Assembly (NCBI RefSeq): GCF_002943755.1 | Contig: NZ_MQUB01000001.1 | Span: 2,831,653 to 2,895,652 of the forward strand | DNA length: 64,000 bases | Source: Aureitalea marina | Lineage (GTDB): Bacteria; Bacteroidota; Bacteroidia; Flavobacteriales; Flavobacteriaceae | Direction: 5' to 3' | Part shown: in pieces, positions 56,296 through 64,000 of the stretch | Numbering within the stretch: position 1 is the first letter of the stretch | Layout: the number at the start of each line of letters is the position of its first letter | Translations under genes and position numbers: made by a program | The notes under the pieces: model-generated | The model's input: the letters and a program-made list of their open reading frames with translations, nothing else | Told to the model about the DNA's origin: nothing | The model's database searches: none

Positions 56296-57729
56296 TTAAT
56301 CAAATAGTGTTGGTTCTAAGACAATTCGATCTACATTTAATTCTTTTCCCTTGAAAAAATCAAGTACCATATCACCAATCAAAGGCGATTGCATATACAA
56401 GTCGTGTCCTGCATTCTCAATAATAACGTGACGACCATTCTCAAACTTTTTAGCGATTTCCATTCCGCTGGTTAAATACGTTCGCCCGTCCAATGAACCA
56501 CTTAATAATAAGGCATTTACCTTATTAGGTTTTAAATCTCTAAATTCTTTGGGTAATTGTGGGAATTCTAAATTTGTCATCCATTCATAGAGCAGAAAGT
56601 TAATTGAACTACCCAAAATACATTCATCTATTTGCTCTTCAATTTGTTTTTGTCGCTGTCCTGAAATTCCACTCTGCATATCCATCGCAAATGGCATAGG
56701 GCGAATACCATTAAAGATATAGCGTTTCAATACCAGAACGTCTGCTGCGATTCCTGTAAAATCACCGTTATACATTTCTGTATAGATTTTAGGAAGCCTT
56801 TTAGAATCCTCCGGATTTTTTAAATAGAATGTCGCGATTGCCGATTGCAGCTCGAAATTTGAAATTCCTACAATATCTCTTCCACCACGCCTGTTGTCAT
56901 AAGAACTTGTGACAGGATTCTTCTTTATTCTTTCATGAACCTCTGTGATTTTCCGTTTTAAGTCAGGATACTTTTGCTCAGAACCGTAATTGTCTTTAGC
57001 TAATTCTGCTAATTGAAATACAAAAGTCTCAGTGTTTTTCGGAAGTTTTATCGTTTGATCTGATCCCTCGAGACTCGCCAATACCATTTTGTCAATGTTA
57101 TCCTCAAAGAGCCTTGTATATTCAAAGGCAAGGTGCGAACCATAACTTATTGCCCAAACCGAAATTTTATCTGTATTTAGTACCTTTCTCAATTCGTCAA
57201 TGTCTTTTGCACTTTCGGTCGTATTGTAGGCTTTTAAATTTACATTCTCTAACTCCCAAAACTCCAAACATTTTGAAATGTTTTCAGTCGTCTTTTGAAT
57301 ATATTCGGCCTTATCGGTTGGCTTTTCTGGTAAAAACTCAGCATAGTATTTACAATTCGGTAGTCTATCAGACATTCCAGTTCCACGCTGGTCAAAGGCA
57401 ATGACATCTGCAACTTCCCTTAATTTCATAAACAATTCAAACCTGCCACCTTTTGCTGTTCCAGTTCCAGAACCGCCGGGCCCACCTGAAAGGTAGACTA
57501 TCGGTTTTCCAGGATTTGGATTTGTGCTTTTAAATCTGATGAACGACAGTTTTATTGAATCTTGTGAGCTATTAGTCCTATCTTTTAAAACATAAAATGT
57601 ACCCAACTCTGCTTTAACGGTATCCTGAGCTTTTGAAATAAATTCATAAGCTTCCATTTTTAAATTTTGTCCAAATAGGATAGTATTTGAAAGGATTAAT
57701 ATCAGAATTGTTATTGTTTTAAGCTTCAT
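56296..57729 (-). CDS. secreted alpha/beta hydrolase, S33/TAP-like peptidase family
   Basis: 477 residues, signal peptide ILILSNTILFGQ. Peptidase S33 features: PIVYLSGGPGGSGTG (oxyanion loop), VIAFDQRGTGMSDRL, nucleophile WAISYGSHLAFEY, LLSGSLDGRTYL (Asp), and a C-terminal TAP-like ENAGHDLYMQ (His). Probably a proline-iminopeptidase or tripeptidyl-aminopeptidase type enzyme acting outside the cytoplasm. The gene is precisely bounded by attC-like boxes (GTTGGGCAC before, GTGCCCAAC after), so it is a good candidate for a mobile cassette. Confidence 0.9.
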   Translation of the reverse strand: MKLKTITILILILSNTILFGQNLKMEAYEFISKAQDTVKAELGTFYVLKDRTNSSQDSIKLSFIRFKSTNPNPGKPIVYLSGGPGGSGTGTAKGGRFELFMKLREVADVIAFDQRGTGMSDRLPNCKYYAEFLPEKPTDKAEYIQKTTENISKCLEFWELENVNLKAYNTTESAKDIDELRKVLNTDKISVWAISYGSHLAFEYTRLFEDNIDKMVLASLEGSDQTIKLPKNTETFVFQLAELAKDNYGSEQKYPDLKRKITEVHERIKKNPVTSSYDNRRGGRDIVGISNFELQSAIATFYLKNPEDSKRLPKIYTEMYNGDFTGIAADVLVLKRYIFNGIRPMPFAMDMQSGISGQRQKQIEEQIDECILGSSINFLLYEWMTNLEFPQLPKEFRDLKPNKVNALLLSGSLDGRTYLTSGMEIAKKFENGRHVIIENAGHDLYMQSPLIGDMVLDFFKGKELNVDRIVLEPTLFD

Positions 57730-57748
57730 AGATTAGGTTTGTCAAATT

Positions 57749-57800
57749 GTGCCCAACGGTTTTGTGTATGAACAGTGGCGGGCTTTAAGCAACTACTTTT
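57749..57800 (-). repeat. attC-like right box upstream of the S33 hydrolase
   Basis: Plus-strand GTGCCCAAC (57749-57757) followed by GGTTTTGTGTATGAACAG. On the minus strand it ends in GTTGGGCAC. The left half of this site is not clear because a truncated gene lies beyond it. Confidence 0.5.
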
Positions 57801-57831
57801 CAGATTTTAATATACATTATATAAATGAAAA

Positions 57832-57859
57832 AGCGATTCGAGTTAGAACTCAAACCGCT
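57832..57859. terminator. hairpin related to the 29.5 kb terminator
   Basis: AGCGATTCGAGTT-AG-AACTCAAACCGCT, 13-base arms with two mismatches, preceded by A5, so it could terminate minus-strand transcripts. The arm AGCGxTTxGAG resembles the one at 29518. Confidence 0.5.
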
Positions 57860-58002
57860 ATTGTTTATAAACCTTTAGCTGTAGTTATTTTAGTTCTTCA
57901 AAGCCGCTACCTCATTTGCTTATTAATTCAAAGGAAATTCTGTTTCATTAGAAAACGGACACTTTTCTATGTCTTGGTAATTCATCGTCTAAGTAACAGA
58001 AG

Positions 58003-58374
58003 TTATTTTCCAATTTTCGTTAACCAATATTCAATTCCCCAGTTTTGAATTTTTGAGTCAAAAGAAAAACTGTAATCAAAGGAAATTGTTGCAAAATCTC
58101 CTCGAGTGTCAACTTTTACACGATAAAATTTTTCTTTAGTCTTTCCCTTTAAATTATTATTGAACGTTTCATAATCCCCTGAATAAAAGACAAAATCGGG
58201 CATTTGCTTTAAGGTCATTTCCTTTGTCTTTTTGGTGAAAATTACTGCCCAAGTTATAGAATCGTGTAAAAAGAGTTTGCTCAATTTTTCGATATCATTA
58301 TGTGTGATATTGGATACCCTGAAATCTTCAATTATCCGATCTAGTTGCTGTTCTGAATCTTTATTTCGAGCGTT
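58003..58374 (-). pseudogene. 5'-truncated SnoaL/DUF4440-like protein
   Basis: The frame is open from 58374 without a start codon or signal peptide: DSEQQLDRIIEDFRVSNITH then NDIEKLSKLFLHDSITWAVIF, and on to GDFATISFDYSFSF and WGIEYWLTKIGK. The pattern is an NTF2-fold protein whose usual secretion signal and start codon are missing; a TGA precedes the open part. A TTG at 58284 could start a shorter 93-residue product lacking the first helix. Confidence 0.55.
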
Positions 58375-58429
58375 TCAAAACAGTATATGCTCATAATAGT
58401 CTTAAACCTAATAGTGCGTATCTCATAGG

Positions 58430-59272
58430 CTATAGGTTTATTTTCTTTTGAACATCATCTTTGGCTATTTTCCTTAACAAAATAAGACCAATGACGAACA
58501 ATGGTATAAAAACTAAAAGTGGTGCTGTGGCAGATATTATCTCTTCTAAAAGTGTCATTGCAACAGTAGGTTCTGTATTACTATTTAAACCCGGAAGTAA
58601 TCCAAAAAGGAAGAAAAAATTAATAAGTCCATGTGTAATAGCAAGTGGAATTAACTTATTAGTTTTTAATAAGACCACTCCAAAAAAGAACCCAATGAAA
58701 ATTGCATAAATCGATTGACCAATTACTTGAGGGACATTGTCATTTACAGTTAAGTTTAACAAGTGCGAAGCACCAAAGAATATCGCCGGGAAGAGTACTC
58801 CCAAGAAGATTCCACCATCACGTGAAATATATTTTTTTAGGAAAACAGGCTGTAGGTAACCTCTGAATACAAACTCCTCTGCAAAGCCAACTAATTGGCA
58901 AGCAATTAGTAACAGTGCCATATTAGAGAAATCTATTGATGACAAATCCTTATTTATAAAACCCAAGACACCTAGCAAGAATAAATAGAAAGGTATTAAA
59001 TTGAGGTATTTAAAAGACCATTTGTATTTTGAACTAATCCCGGATAATGCTTTCTCGTTTAGCCTTTTTATAAGTAAGAGACTGATTGAAAAAATCAACA
59101 ACATCTTAATTGCTAATATTACATATTCAACTTGAAAACTGGAAAAGTCTTGCTCAGTAATTAATTTGTCCAAAGGGAATAGCATTATAATACCTATGAC
59201 AATAAGGATTGCTATACCTGATAAGAATGGGCTTAACTTTTTAATCATATCCATATCTTGTCTGTTATGCAT
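58430..59272 (-). CDS. CPBP family intramembrane metalloprotease (CAAX protease-like)
   Basis: 280 residues with about eight membrane helices. The start could be the ATG at 59272 or the one at 59248 before IKKLSPF. The three Abi/CPBP motifs are present: EEFVFRGYLQ (Glu-Glu-x3-Arg), FFGASHLLNL (His), and FIGFFFGVVLLKTN. These enzymes cleave prenylated or other membrane proteins in eukaryotes; bacterial members are linked to bacteriocin self-protection or regulation. A 56-base attC-like site lies 115 bases upstream. Confidence 0.9.
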   Translation of the reverse strand: MHNRQDMDMIKKLSPFLSGIAILIVIGIIMLFPLDKLITEQDFSSFQVEYVILAIKMLLIFSISLLLIKRLNEKALSGISSKYKWSFKYLNLIPFYLFLLGVLGFINKDLSSIDFSNMALLLIACQLVGFAEEFVFRGYLQPVFLKKYISRDGGIFLGVLFPAIFFGASHLLNLTVNDNVPQVIGQSIYAIFIGFFFGVVLLKTNKLIPLAITHGLINFFFLFGLLPGLNSNTEPTVAMTLLEEIISATAPLLVFIPLFVIGLILLRKIAKDDVQKKINL

Positions 59273-59386
59273 TTTTACACAGATGACGATATGGTTTGAT
59301 TTTTGTTACTCAGGTTATGAAAATATTGCATTGGTAATTAATTATTCCATAACAAATCTGTTTTAGGATTTTGATTGATTCTAATT

Positions 59387-59442
59387 ACAGCTAACGTCAA
59401 GTATAAATGGCGTTTTTATGTCCTTTATACAGTGTTGGCAAA
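59387..59442 (-). repeat. attC-like site (56 bases)
   Basis: Minus strand: left box TTTGCCAAC (59434-59442) starts five bases after the sulfatase stop; right box GTTAGCTGT (59387-59395). The left box is the exact reverse complement of GTTGGCAAA upstream of the same sulfatase (61053-61061). Confidence 0.65.
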
Positions 59443-59446
59443 TGTA

Positions 59447-61003
59447 TTATTGTCTTGCTTTTGCCTTTAAAATTGATTCAATCGCCTTATTGATATCTAA
59501 TGAAGCTGCAGCTTGTCTAGGAGGGTAATTTTTAAATGTCATTAAATGGTCATTAAGTATTCCAATTGCGGGCTGCATAACCCATGATTTTTCCATAATT
59601 AAATGAAATCCTGTTATGTCATCGTACCTTTCAAAAGGATCTTTTCTCAAGTTAAATAATTGAGGCATGGTATGTTGAACCATATCGTCAAAGTAGCGCT
59701 CTTTGGTAGCGAAATGCATTTTCCATGGACCAACTCTCATTGCGGTTAGGCCACTTTCATAATAATAGAAAAAGTGGTTTCTAGCTGATTCATCTGACTT
59801 TCCAGTCCAATAATTGAGATTATTATAGCCGTCAATGTAGACTTTGTATTTCATATCGCCTACTTGCTTGCCATTCAATAATTCTTCACGAATGTTTTCA
59901 TTGCCAACAGCAGCCAATAGTGTTGGTAAAACATCTTCATGAGCTGATATACCATTTCTGATTAATCCTGCGGGTATTTTTTTTGGCCATTTTACCATAA
60001 AGGGCGAGCGTAGGCCACCCTCCCATGTAGTCATTTTTTCACCTCTGAACATTGTTACTCCCGCATGTGGAAAAGAACTTTGTTCGGGACCATTATCTGT
60101 CGTATAGATTATTATTGTATTTTCATCAATACCTAGTTCTTTTATGTAGTCGAGTAATTCACCCACTTGTCCATCATGCTCCATTAGGCCATGTCCAAAC
60201 AGATCTAAATCAGTACTAACGCCAGTTGCTAAATTCTTTGACTCATCCTTTAAACGAGTATAAACATGCATGCGGCTTGTAGCGTGCCAAATGAAAAAAG
60301 GTTTCTCCGCTTCTTTAGCACGCTTCATGAAATCTTTAGTTTTAGCGACTAACTCATCATCAAATGTTTTCATTCTTTCGGATGTGAGTTGTCCAATGTC
60401 AGTTACTTTTTGCTTTCCAATAACGCCAAATCGCGGATCTTCAGTTTTATCAAAGGTGTTAGTAGCATAAGATTCAATAATTCCACGGGGGCCATATTTA
60501 TTTGCAAATTCTTGACTTTTTGGATAATCTGCCTGCTCAGGTTCTTCTGACACATTGAGATGGTATAGGTTTCCGAAAAACTCATCGAACCCATGAACTG
60601 TTGGGAGGTGTTCATTTCTGTCACCTAAGTGATTCTTCCCAAATTGTGCAGTCATGTAACCTTGAGGTTTTAAAAGTTCTGCTATTGTCGGGTCTTCCTT
60701 TTTCAACCCTAAGGGATTCCCAGGCTGTCCAACTGTAGTTAGACCAGTTCTAACCGGTTTTTGTCCCGTGATAAATGCTGCCCTTCCTGCCGTACAACTT
60801 GGTTGCGAGTAATGATCAGTAAATAAAACACCCTCTTTAGCTATCTTGTCAATATTAGGAGTTGGATATTGCATTCCCATGGAATAGCAACTTAAGGCAT
60901 TAGGTGCTACATCGTCCACCATAATGACCAAAATGTTTGGTTTTTCCTGTGCCATAGCACTGAGGAAATTGAATAGAAAAATAATTAGAGCACTTTTTTT
61001 CAT
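59447..61003 (-). CDS. secreted arylsulfatase-like protein, CxAGR type
   Basis: 518 residues, signal peptide ending LSAMAQ. NILVIMVDDVAPNALS supplies the metal-binding Asp pair. The modification site is QPSCTAGRAAFITGQ with Cys71, i.e. the CxAGR variant rather than CxPSR. Later motifs are GKNHLGD, IWHATSRMHVYTR and YTTDNGPEQSS. It needs formylglycine formation by an enzyme not in this window. The gene is bounded by complementary nine-base boxes and so looks cassette-borne, unlike the sulfatase at 50.0 kb. Confidence 0.92.
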   Translation of the reverse strand: MKKSALIIFLFNFLSAMAQEKPNILVIMVDDVAPNALSCYSMGMQYPTPNIDKIAKEGVLFTDHYSQPSCTAGRAAFITGQKPVRTGLTTVGQPGNPLGLKKEDPTIAELLKPQGYMTAQFGKNHLGDRNEHLPTVHGFDEFFGNLYHLNVSEEPEQADYPKSQEFANKYGPRGIIESYATNTFDKTEDPRFGVIGKQKVTDIGQLTSERMKTFDDELVAKTKDFMKRAKEAEKPFFIWHATSRMHVYTRLKDESKNLATGVSTDLDLFGHGLMEHDGQVGELLDYIKELGIDENTIIIYTTDNGPEQSSFPHAGVTMFRGEKMTTWEGGLRSPFMVKWPKKIPAGLIRNGISAHEDVLPTLLAAVGNENIREELLNGKQVGDMKYKVYIDGYNNLNYWTGKSDESARNHFFYYYESGLTAMRVGPWKMHFATKERYFDDMVQHTMPQLFNLRKDPFERYDDITGFHLIMEKSWVMQPAIGILNDHLMTFKNYPPRQAAASLDINKAIESILKAKARQ

Positions 61004-61052
61004 GACGTTTGTGTTAATAATCTTTAGTTTATAAAAATTTCGTTAACCAATG

Positions 61053-61188
61053 TTTGCCAACGGTTCGGCTATGATTTCGGCGTGGATAAATCCATCGGAT
61101 TTGTCCAAAGTAGAAATCAGTTAGAACCTAGTTAGTCGTTTTGTTTAAAGATTGTGTGTATCGCTGAATTATAGCCATTGTTGGCAAC
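61053..61188 (-). repeat. attC-like site (136 bases)
   Basis: Minus strand: left box GTTGCCAAC (61180-61188), AATGGCTATAATTC, then CGAAATCATAGCCGAACCG and right box GTTGGCAAA (61053-61061). The inner GGCTAT/ATAGCC and outer TGCCAAC/GTTGGCA pairs make nested inverted repeats, the best-formed example in the window. Confidence 0.7.
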
Positions 61189-61203
61189 TGGCTTTCTAAA
61201 GTC

Positions 61204-62175
61204 TTATATTCCTTTTAAAAATTCCATTAATTTCATTTTAGCATCTTTCTTGGCTTTGTAATCTCCACTATCAGTTCCTCCAAATTCATATTCGAAGTCC
61301 CTCCCTCCAAGATTGATTTTTCCAGTTCTATTATCTGTTTTTTGTTCGGGATTTCTTGAAATTAAATGCCCTGCATTTTCAAATTGAATATTATTAAAGG
61401 TATACGTGAAATTGTTTTCTTCTAGTCTTTTTTCAATCATATCAGCCATTTTTGCTGATGGCCAAACCTTATCATCACTACCAGAAAAGAGTAAGATAGG
61501 TCCTGATATGTTTTCTACTTTTATTGAAGCATATTCAACTAAATCAACTTTAGATAATCCCTTTTCCCAATAATCTATCATTTCAATTTTGTTAGACATA
61601 TTTCCAGATAATTTTTCCATAGGTATATATGGAATATCAATCCCTTTATATTTCCAACTTGGTTTAAGTTCATCCGAATTATAGGGTAGAACTGTGTTTG
61701 ACCAAGAAACAGAACTAGGTGAATAAGCAATAACTCCTTTTATAGTATTTGTGAAAGTTGACGCAATGACTAAAGCTAATTCAGCGTTGCGTGATGCTCC
61801 CATTACAATTATCTTTTCTGAATTGACTTCCTTTTGTGACCTTAACCAATTTATTGCATTTTCAAAGTACCCCAAATCAATATTTTCAGGTAATTTTGGT
61901 AGTCCCTCTATTCCATTATATGGCAATGATAATGCTACCATTTCCTGGGTAGAAAATTCATTTGCCCAATAATCTCCCCATTGTCCACCCCCAATTAGAA
62001 TAATTGCAGTTTTATTGGTCAAGTTATCTTTAGCGAAGTATTTTGCCTGAAAACCATTTGCATTTATAGCTTTCGGTTTTACCCCATCGAATAAGATGGA
62101 ATCAGCTATTAAATACCCTACCGTTAGAATTATAAGAATTACGAAAGGGAGAATATATTTTCTTTTTTCCGACAT
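61204..62175 (-). CDS. BAAT-type acyl-CoA thioester hydrolase family protein, altered nucleophile elbow
   Basis: 323 residues with one N-terminal helix (LPFVILIILTVGYLIAD). The alpha/beta-hydrolase core resembles the C-terminal domain of bile acid-CoA:amino acid N-acyltransferase: AIILIGGGQWGDYW, NAINWLRSQKEVNSEKIIVMG, then ASRNAELAL where the family has GxSKGxELAL, FSGSDDKVWPS and NAGHLIS. The elbow G-A-S-R-N lacks the second Gly, so activity may be changed. Attached to attC-like sites on both sides, though its two boxes pair only partly. Confidence 0.8.
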   Translation of the reverse strand: MSEKRKYILPFVILIILTVGYLIADSILFDGVKPKAINANGFQAKYFAKDNLTNKTAIILIGGGQWGDYWANEFSTQEMVALSLPYNGIEGLPKLPENIDLGYFENAINWLRSQKEVNSEKIIVMGASRNAELALVIASTFTNTIKGVIAYSPSSVSWSNTVLPYNSDELKPSWKYKGIDIPYIPMEKLSGNMSNKIEMIDYWEKGLSKVDLVEYASIKVENISGPILLFSGSDDKVWPSAKMADMIEKRLEENNFTYTFNNIQFENAGHLISRNPEQKTDNRTGKINLGGRDFEYEFGGTDSGDYKAKKDAKMKLMEFLKGI

Positions 62176-62188
62176 CTGTATTCAGGTT

Positions 62189-62252
62189 GTTCCTAACGTT
62201 TTGGCTATGCGCAGTGTCCCGAAGGGCATTGTGTATAGGTTTTGTTGTAAGC
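62189..62252 (-). repeat. attC-like site (64 bases)
   Basis: Minus strand: left box GCTTACAAC (62244-62252) six bases after the S33 hydrolase stop, and CATAGCCAAAACG followed by right box GTTAGGAAC (62189-62197). The left box is the exact reverse complement of GTTGTAAGC upstream of the same hydrolase (63764-63772). Confidence 0.7.
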
Positions 62253-62258
62253 AGTTAT

Positions 62259-63743
62259 TTATTCTGTTTTAAATTCTGGCCCTTTGATTTGTTCAAAACA
62301 TTCTGGTTTCGGTATCGCAGTTGGATTGTTAAAAAAATCATTTGCTGCCTGCATTGCACATGTATTACTCCAATTGGTAGTAGGCCCATGTTTCCAGCCT
62401 TTAAAAATCAGATGGTAGGAATTTGTCAGATTATTGGTCATTGATTCAGCCCATTTGACAGGTGTCAATTCATCATATTCTCCACTTATTAAAAGAACGG
62501 GTATATCATTCTTTACAGCCATATTTTCAATTTCAGGTACTTCTTTAACACTCCAAATTTCACAAACCTTTTTATCAAAAACTGTTGGTGATAATCCTTT
62601 AACTTCTGGATATTTATTTGTTTCGATAGTGATTTTTTCTTGGGAATTAAAGGGGTTCTCTTCTGCACACCATACCGATAGACGCATCCCTTTCCCAATG
62701 CCATCTCCGGGTTCTTGGAATAAAGATTGTAATTGTTTTTTTACCGAAGACAAATCATTGTTGAGTATTTTATTTATTTCATAAGGAATATTGGGTACAC
62801 TTCCCGTTGAGGCTGAAGAGAATACACTTATCAAGTCTTTTCCTTTTAGGTAAAACGTTTCCAGTTTGCCATTTTTTGGATTTTCTACTTTTACTTCAAG
62901 TGGATTGTTTGTTTTTTCTTCTAAATATTTGAGGAAGCGACTTTTAATATTCGGGAAGGCATCATTACAGACATCATCGGTTTCACAATCAGAGAGTAGT
63001 TTATCCATAGACTCTAGCAGATTGTTCACGCTTTCTTCATCATAATTAACTTCTAATGGAAGAGGTGAATCCATTACTACACTTCTAATTTTATCAGGAT
63101 AATCTCTAATTAAGACCTGCCCAATCTTAGTACTGTAAGACATTGTAAGCAAGTTATATTCTTCAATTCCTAATATATTTATTAAGTCGTTTATATCGGC
63201 TGCAATTTGGTTTGTTGTGTAATAGTTTAGGTTAATTCCGCTTTTTTCTAATCTTTCTTTACAGGCTGTAGCCGCTTTTTGAAAAAGGCTATCGGTTTTG
63301 GTTGCGTCAAAATTTGGAAGATTGGATTGATAAACCGCTCTTGACCATTCAGGGCAATCTAAACTTGGCTTTGCATATTGCGTTCCTCTTTGCTCGAATA
63401 AAATAAAATCTCTATCATCAAGATACTTATAGTATTGCATATACTTTGATGCACGCATAGACGTATATCCAGGACCTCCAACCGTATACAGAATAGGGTC
63501 AGATTTAGGATTCTTGCTACGACTTTTAAAAATGTAAACAGGTAACTGTATGGTATTGCCATTGGGCTTATCTCTATTTTCGAGTACTTCTAGGTAGCCA
63601 AAAGTATAGGCTTGTTCTTTCTTTATTTTATGGGTAGTCTTTTTTGACTCAGTAAAAGTTGGGGTAAAATGCATTGTGTTTTGGCCATAGCAACTAACAG
63701 AAATCAGAATAACGATACTAATTCTAATAATTTTCCTTGTCAT
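62259..63743 (-). CDS. secreted alpha/beta hydrolase, S33/TAP-like
   Basis: 494 residues from the ATG at 63743, which opens into a signal sequence (IIRISIVILISVSCYGQ); the open frame continues 21 codons upstream into the attC-like site. Core features: LYTVGGPGYTSM, FILFEQRGTQYAKP, nucleophile LTMSYSTKIGQVL (the usual SYGxxLA becomes SYSTKIG), SGEYDELTPV (Asp) and FKGWKHGP (His). A family relative of the gene at 56.3 kb but clearly diverged. Bounded by exactly complementary nine-base boxes. Confidence 0.88.
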   Translation of the reverse strand: MTRKIIRISIVILISVSCYGQNTMHFTPTFTESKKTTHKIKKEQAYTFGYLEVLENRDKPNGNTIQLPVYIFKSRSKNPKSDPILYTVGGPGYTSMRASKYMQYYKYLDDRDFILFEQRGTQYAKPSLDCPEWSRAVYQSNLPNFDATKTDSLFQKAATACKERLEKSGINLNYYTTNQIAADINDLINILGIEEYNLLTMSYSTKIGQVLIRDYPDKIRSVVMDSPLPLEVNYDEESVNNLLESMDKLLSDCETDDVCNDAFPNIKSRFLKYLEEKTNNPLEVKVENPKNGKLETFYLKGKDLISVFSSASTGSVPNIPYEINKILNNDLSSVKKQLQSLFQEPGDGIGKGMRLSVWCAEENPFNSQEKITIETNKYPEVKGLSPTVFDKKVCEIWSVKEVPEIENMAVKNDIPVLLISGEYDELTPVKWAESMTNNLTNSYHLIFKGWKHGPTTNWSNTCAMQAANDFFNNPTAIPKPECFEQIKGPEFKTE

Positions 63744-63763
63744 TTCCTTGGATTGTTTTAATT

Positions 63764-63927
63764 GCTTACAACGGTTTCGGCTATGAGTAGTTGCGTGGGT
63801 TAGCACTTAACTTTGCAAGTACACACCAAACTGAAAATCCGCGAGACACGAGCACGAAGTGCGAACTGGCGCCAGCAATTTTCCGAATAGGCTTGTACCA
63901 AGCAATTATTTTTACACGGTGTTGGGC
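63764..63927 (-). repeat. attC-like site (164 bases)
   Basis: Minus strand: left box GCCCAAC (63921-63927) shortly after the stop of the partial gene at the window edge. A long middle with CGAAGTGC/GCACTTCG-type symmetry (GTTCGCACTTCGTGCTCGTG) follows, then CATAGCCGAAACCG and right box GTTGTAAGC (63764-63772). Confidence 0.65.
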
Positions 63928-63932
63928 ACAGT

Positions 63933-64000
63933 TTATTTCTTTTTCTCCTCTAACCTTAAAAACCTTGCAGCATTGTTATAAAAAATATCGTCTTTTTGCT
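63933..64000 (-). CDS. C-terminal end of an amidohydrolase-like protein (partial)
   Basis: The last 22 codons of a minus-strand gene running off the window: QKDDIFYNNAARFLRLEEKK then K and a stop at 63933. IFYNNAARFLRL is the usual ending of amidohydrolase-2 family metal-dependent hydrolases. The stop is followed after five bases by an attC-like left box. Confidence 0.5.
   Translation of the reverse strand, partial: QKDDIFYNNAARFLRLEEKKK

Noticed and set aside
57749-58048. Plus-strand ORF of 99 codons
   Set aside because: It covers an attC-like box and a hairpin and has no recognisable domain.
58430-59272. Phage-defence role for the CPBP (Abi-type) protease
   Set aside because: No bacteriocin, toxin or defence gene is nearby; the family is broad and the context is a cassette array.
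29800-64000. CRISPR array
   Set aside because: The repeats are imperfect, 40-165 bases long, separated by whole genes, and have inverted-repeat structure; they are not regularly spaced short repeats.

Overview
The window looks like chromosome from a Bacteroidota bacterium, most likely a marine-type member of the Flavobacteriaceae. Supporting signs are a GLPGLI-family protein next to a carboxypeptidase-regulatory-domain outer-membrane barrel, LytTR/LytS two-component genes, DUF6090 and DUF1254 proteins, many secreted lipoproteins with Bacteroidota-style signal peptides, and promoter elements of the TAnnTTTG type. No rRNA, tRNA, CRISPR array or complete insertion sequence was seen.

Bases 1-29,400 look like host-type chromosome of moderate GC. 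In order they hold: a SnoaL-like protein and a serine hydrolase; GLPGLI plus outer-membrane barrel; a flavin reductase; a membrane protein coupled to a helix-hairpin-helix lipoprotein; ATP-dependent PEP carboxykinase; and a Sua5-type tRNA threonylcarbamoyladenosine enzyme. At 11.8-14.8 kb lies a probable zinc-limitation locus. A Zur-like Fur regulator is divergent from an operon of a COG0523 GTPase (one-base frameshift), an LCIB-type carbonic anhydrase and a protein resembling a degenerate beta-carbonic anhydrase, and a perfect TGCAAC-TTA-GTTGCA palindrome lies between them. Next come an overlapping four-gene operon (ABA4-like, membrane protein, LytS-type kinase, LytTR regulator), a membrane gene broken by three frame changes, an AraC-type regulator among hydrolases, and small GNAT, SRPBCC, DUF2200 and NTF2-like genes.

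Bases 29,500-64,000 are different: AT-rich, mostly single minus-strand genes, and full of gene fragments. Between genes lie structured repeats with the layout of integron attC sites (RYYYAAC box, GGCTAT-type inner box, GTTRRRY box). For three genes (hydrolases at 56.3 and 62.3 kb, sulfatase at 59.4 kb) the nine bases before the gene are the exact reverse complement of the nine just after it, as expected for excised and reinserted cassettes. I read this as a cassette array without a visible integrase. Cargo includes alpha/beta hydrolases, a RibD/DHFR-like reductase, a CAAX-type protease, a sulfatase and, less certainly, nucleotide cyclases. A GC-rich S9 peptidase (35.4-37.5 kb) is a probable separate acquisition. 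A plus-strand block (50.0-55.9 kb) carries a second sulfatase with three outer-membrane proteins.

Functional threads are secreted hydrolysis (three beta-lactamase-like serine hydrolases, eight alpha/beta hydrolases, two sulfatases), cyclic-nucleotide signalling (three class III cyclases plus a dead Crp/Fnr gene) and zinc-sparing CO2 hydration. Four genes carry frame changes, at least two of them in or next to homopolymers, so sequencing error must be weighed against true pseudogenisation.
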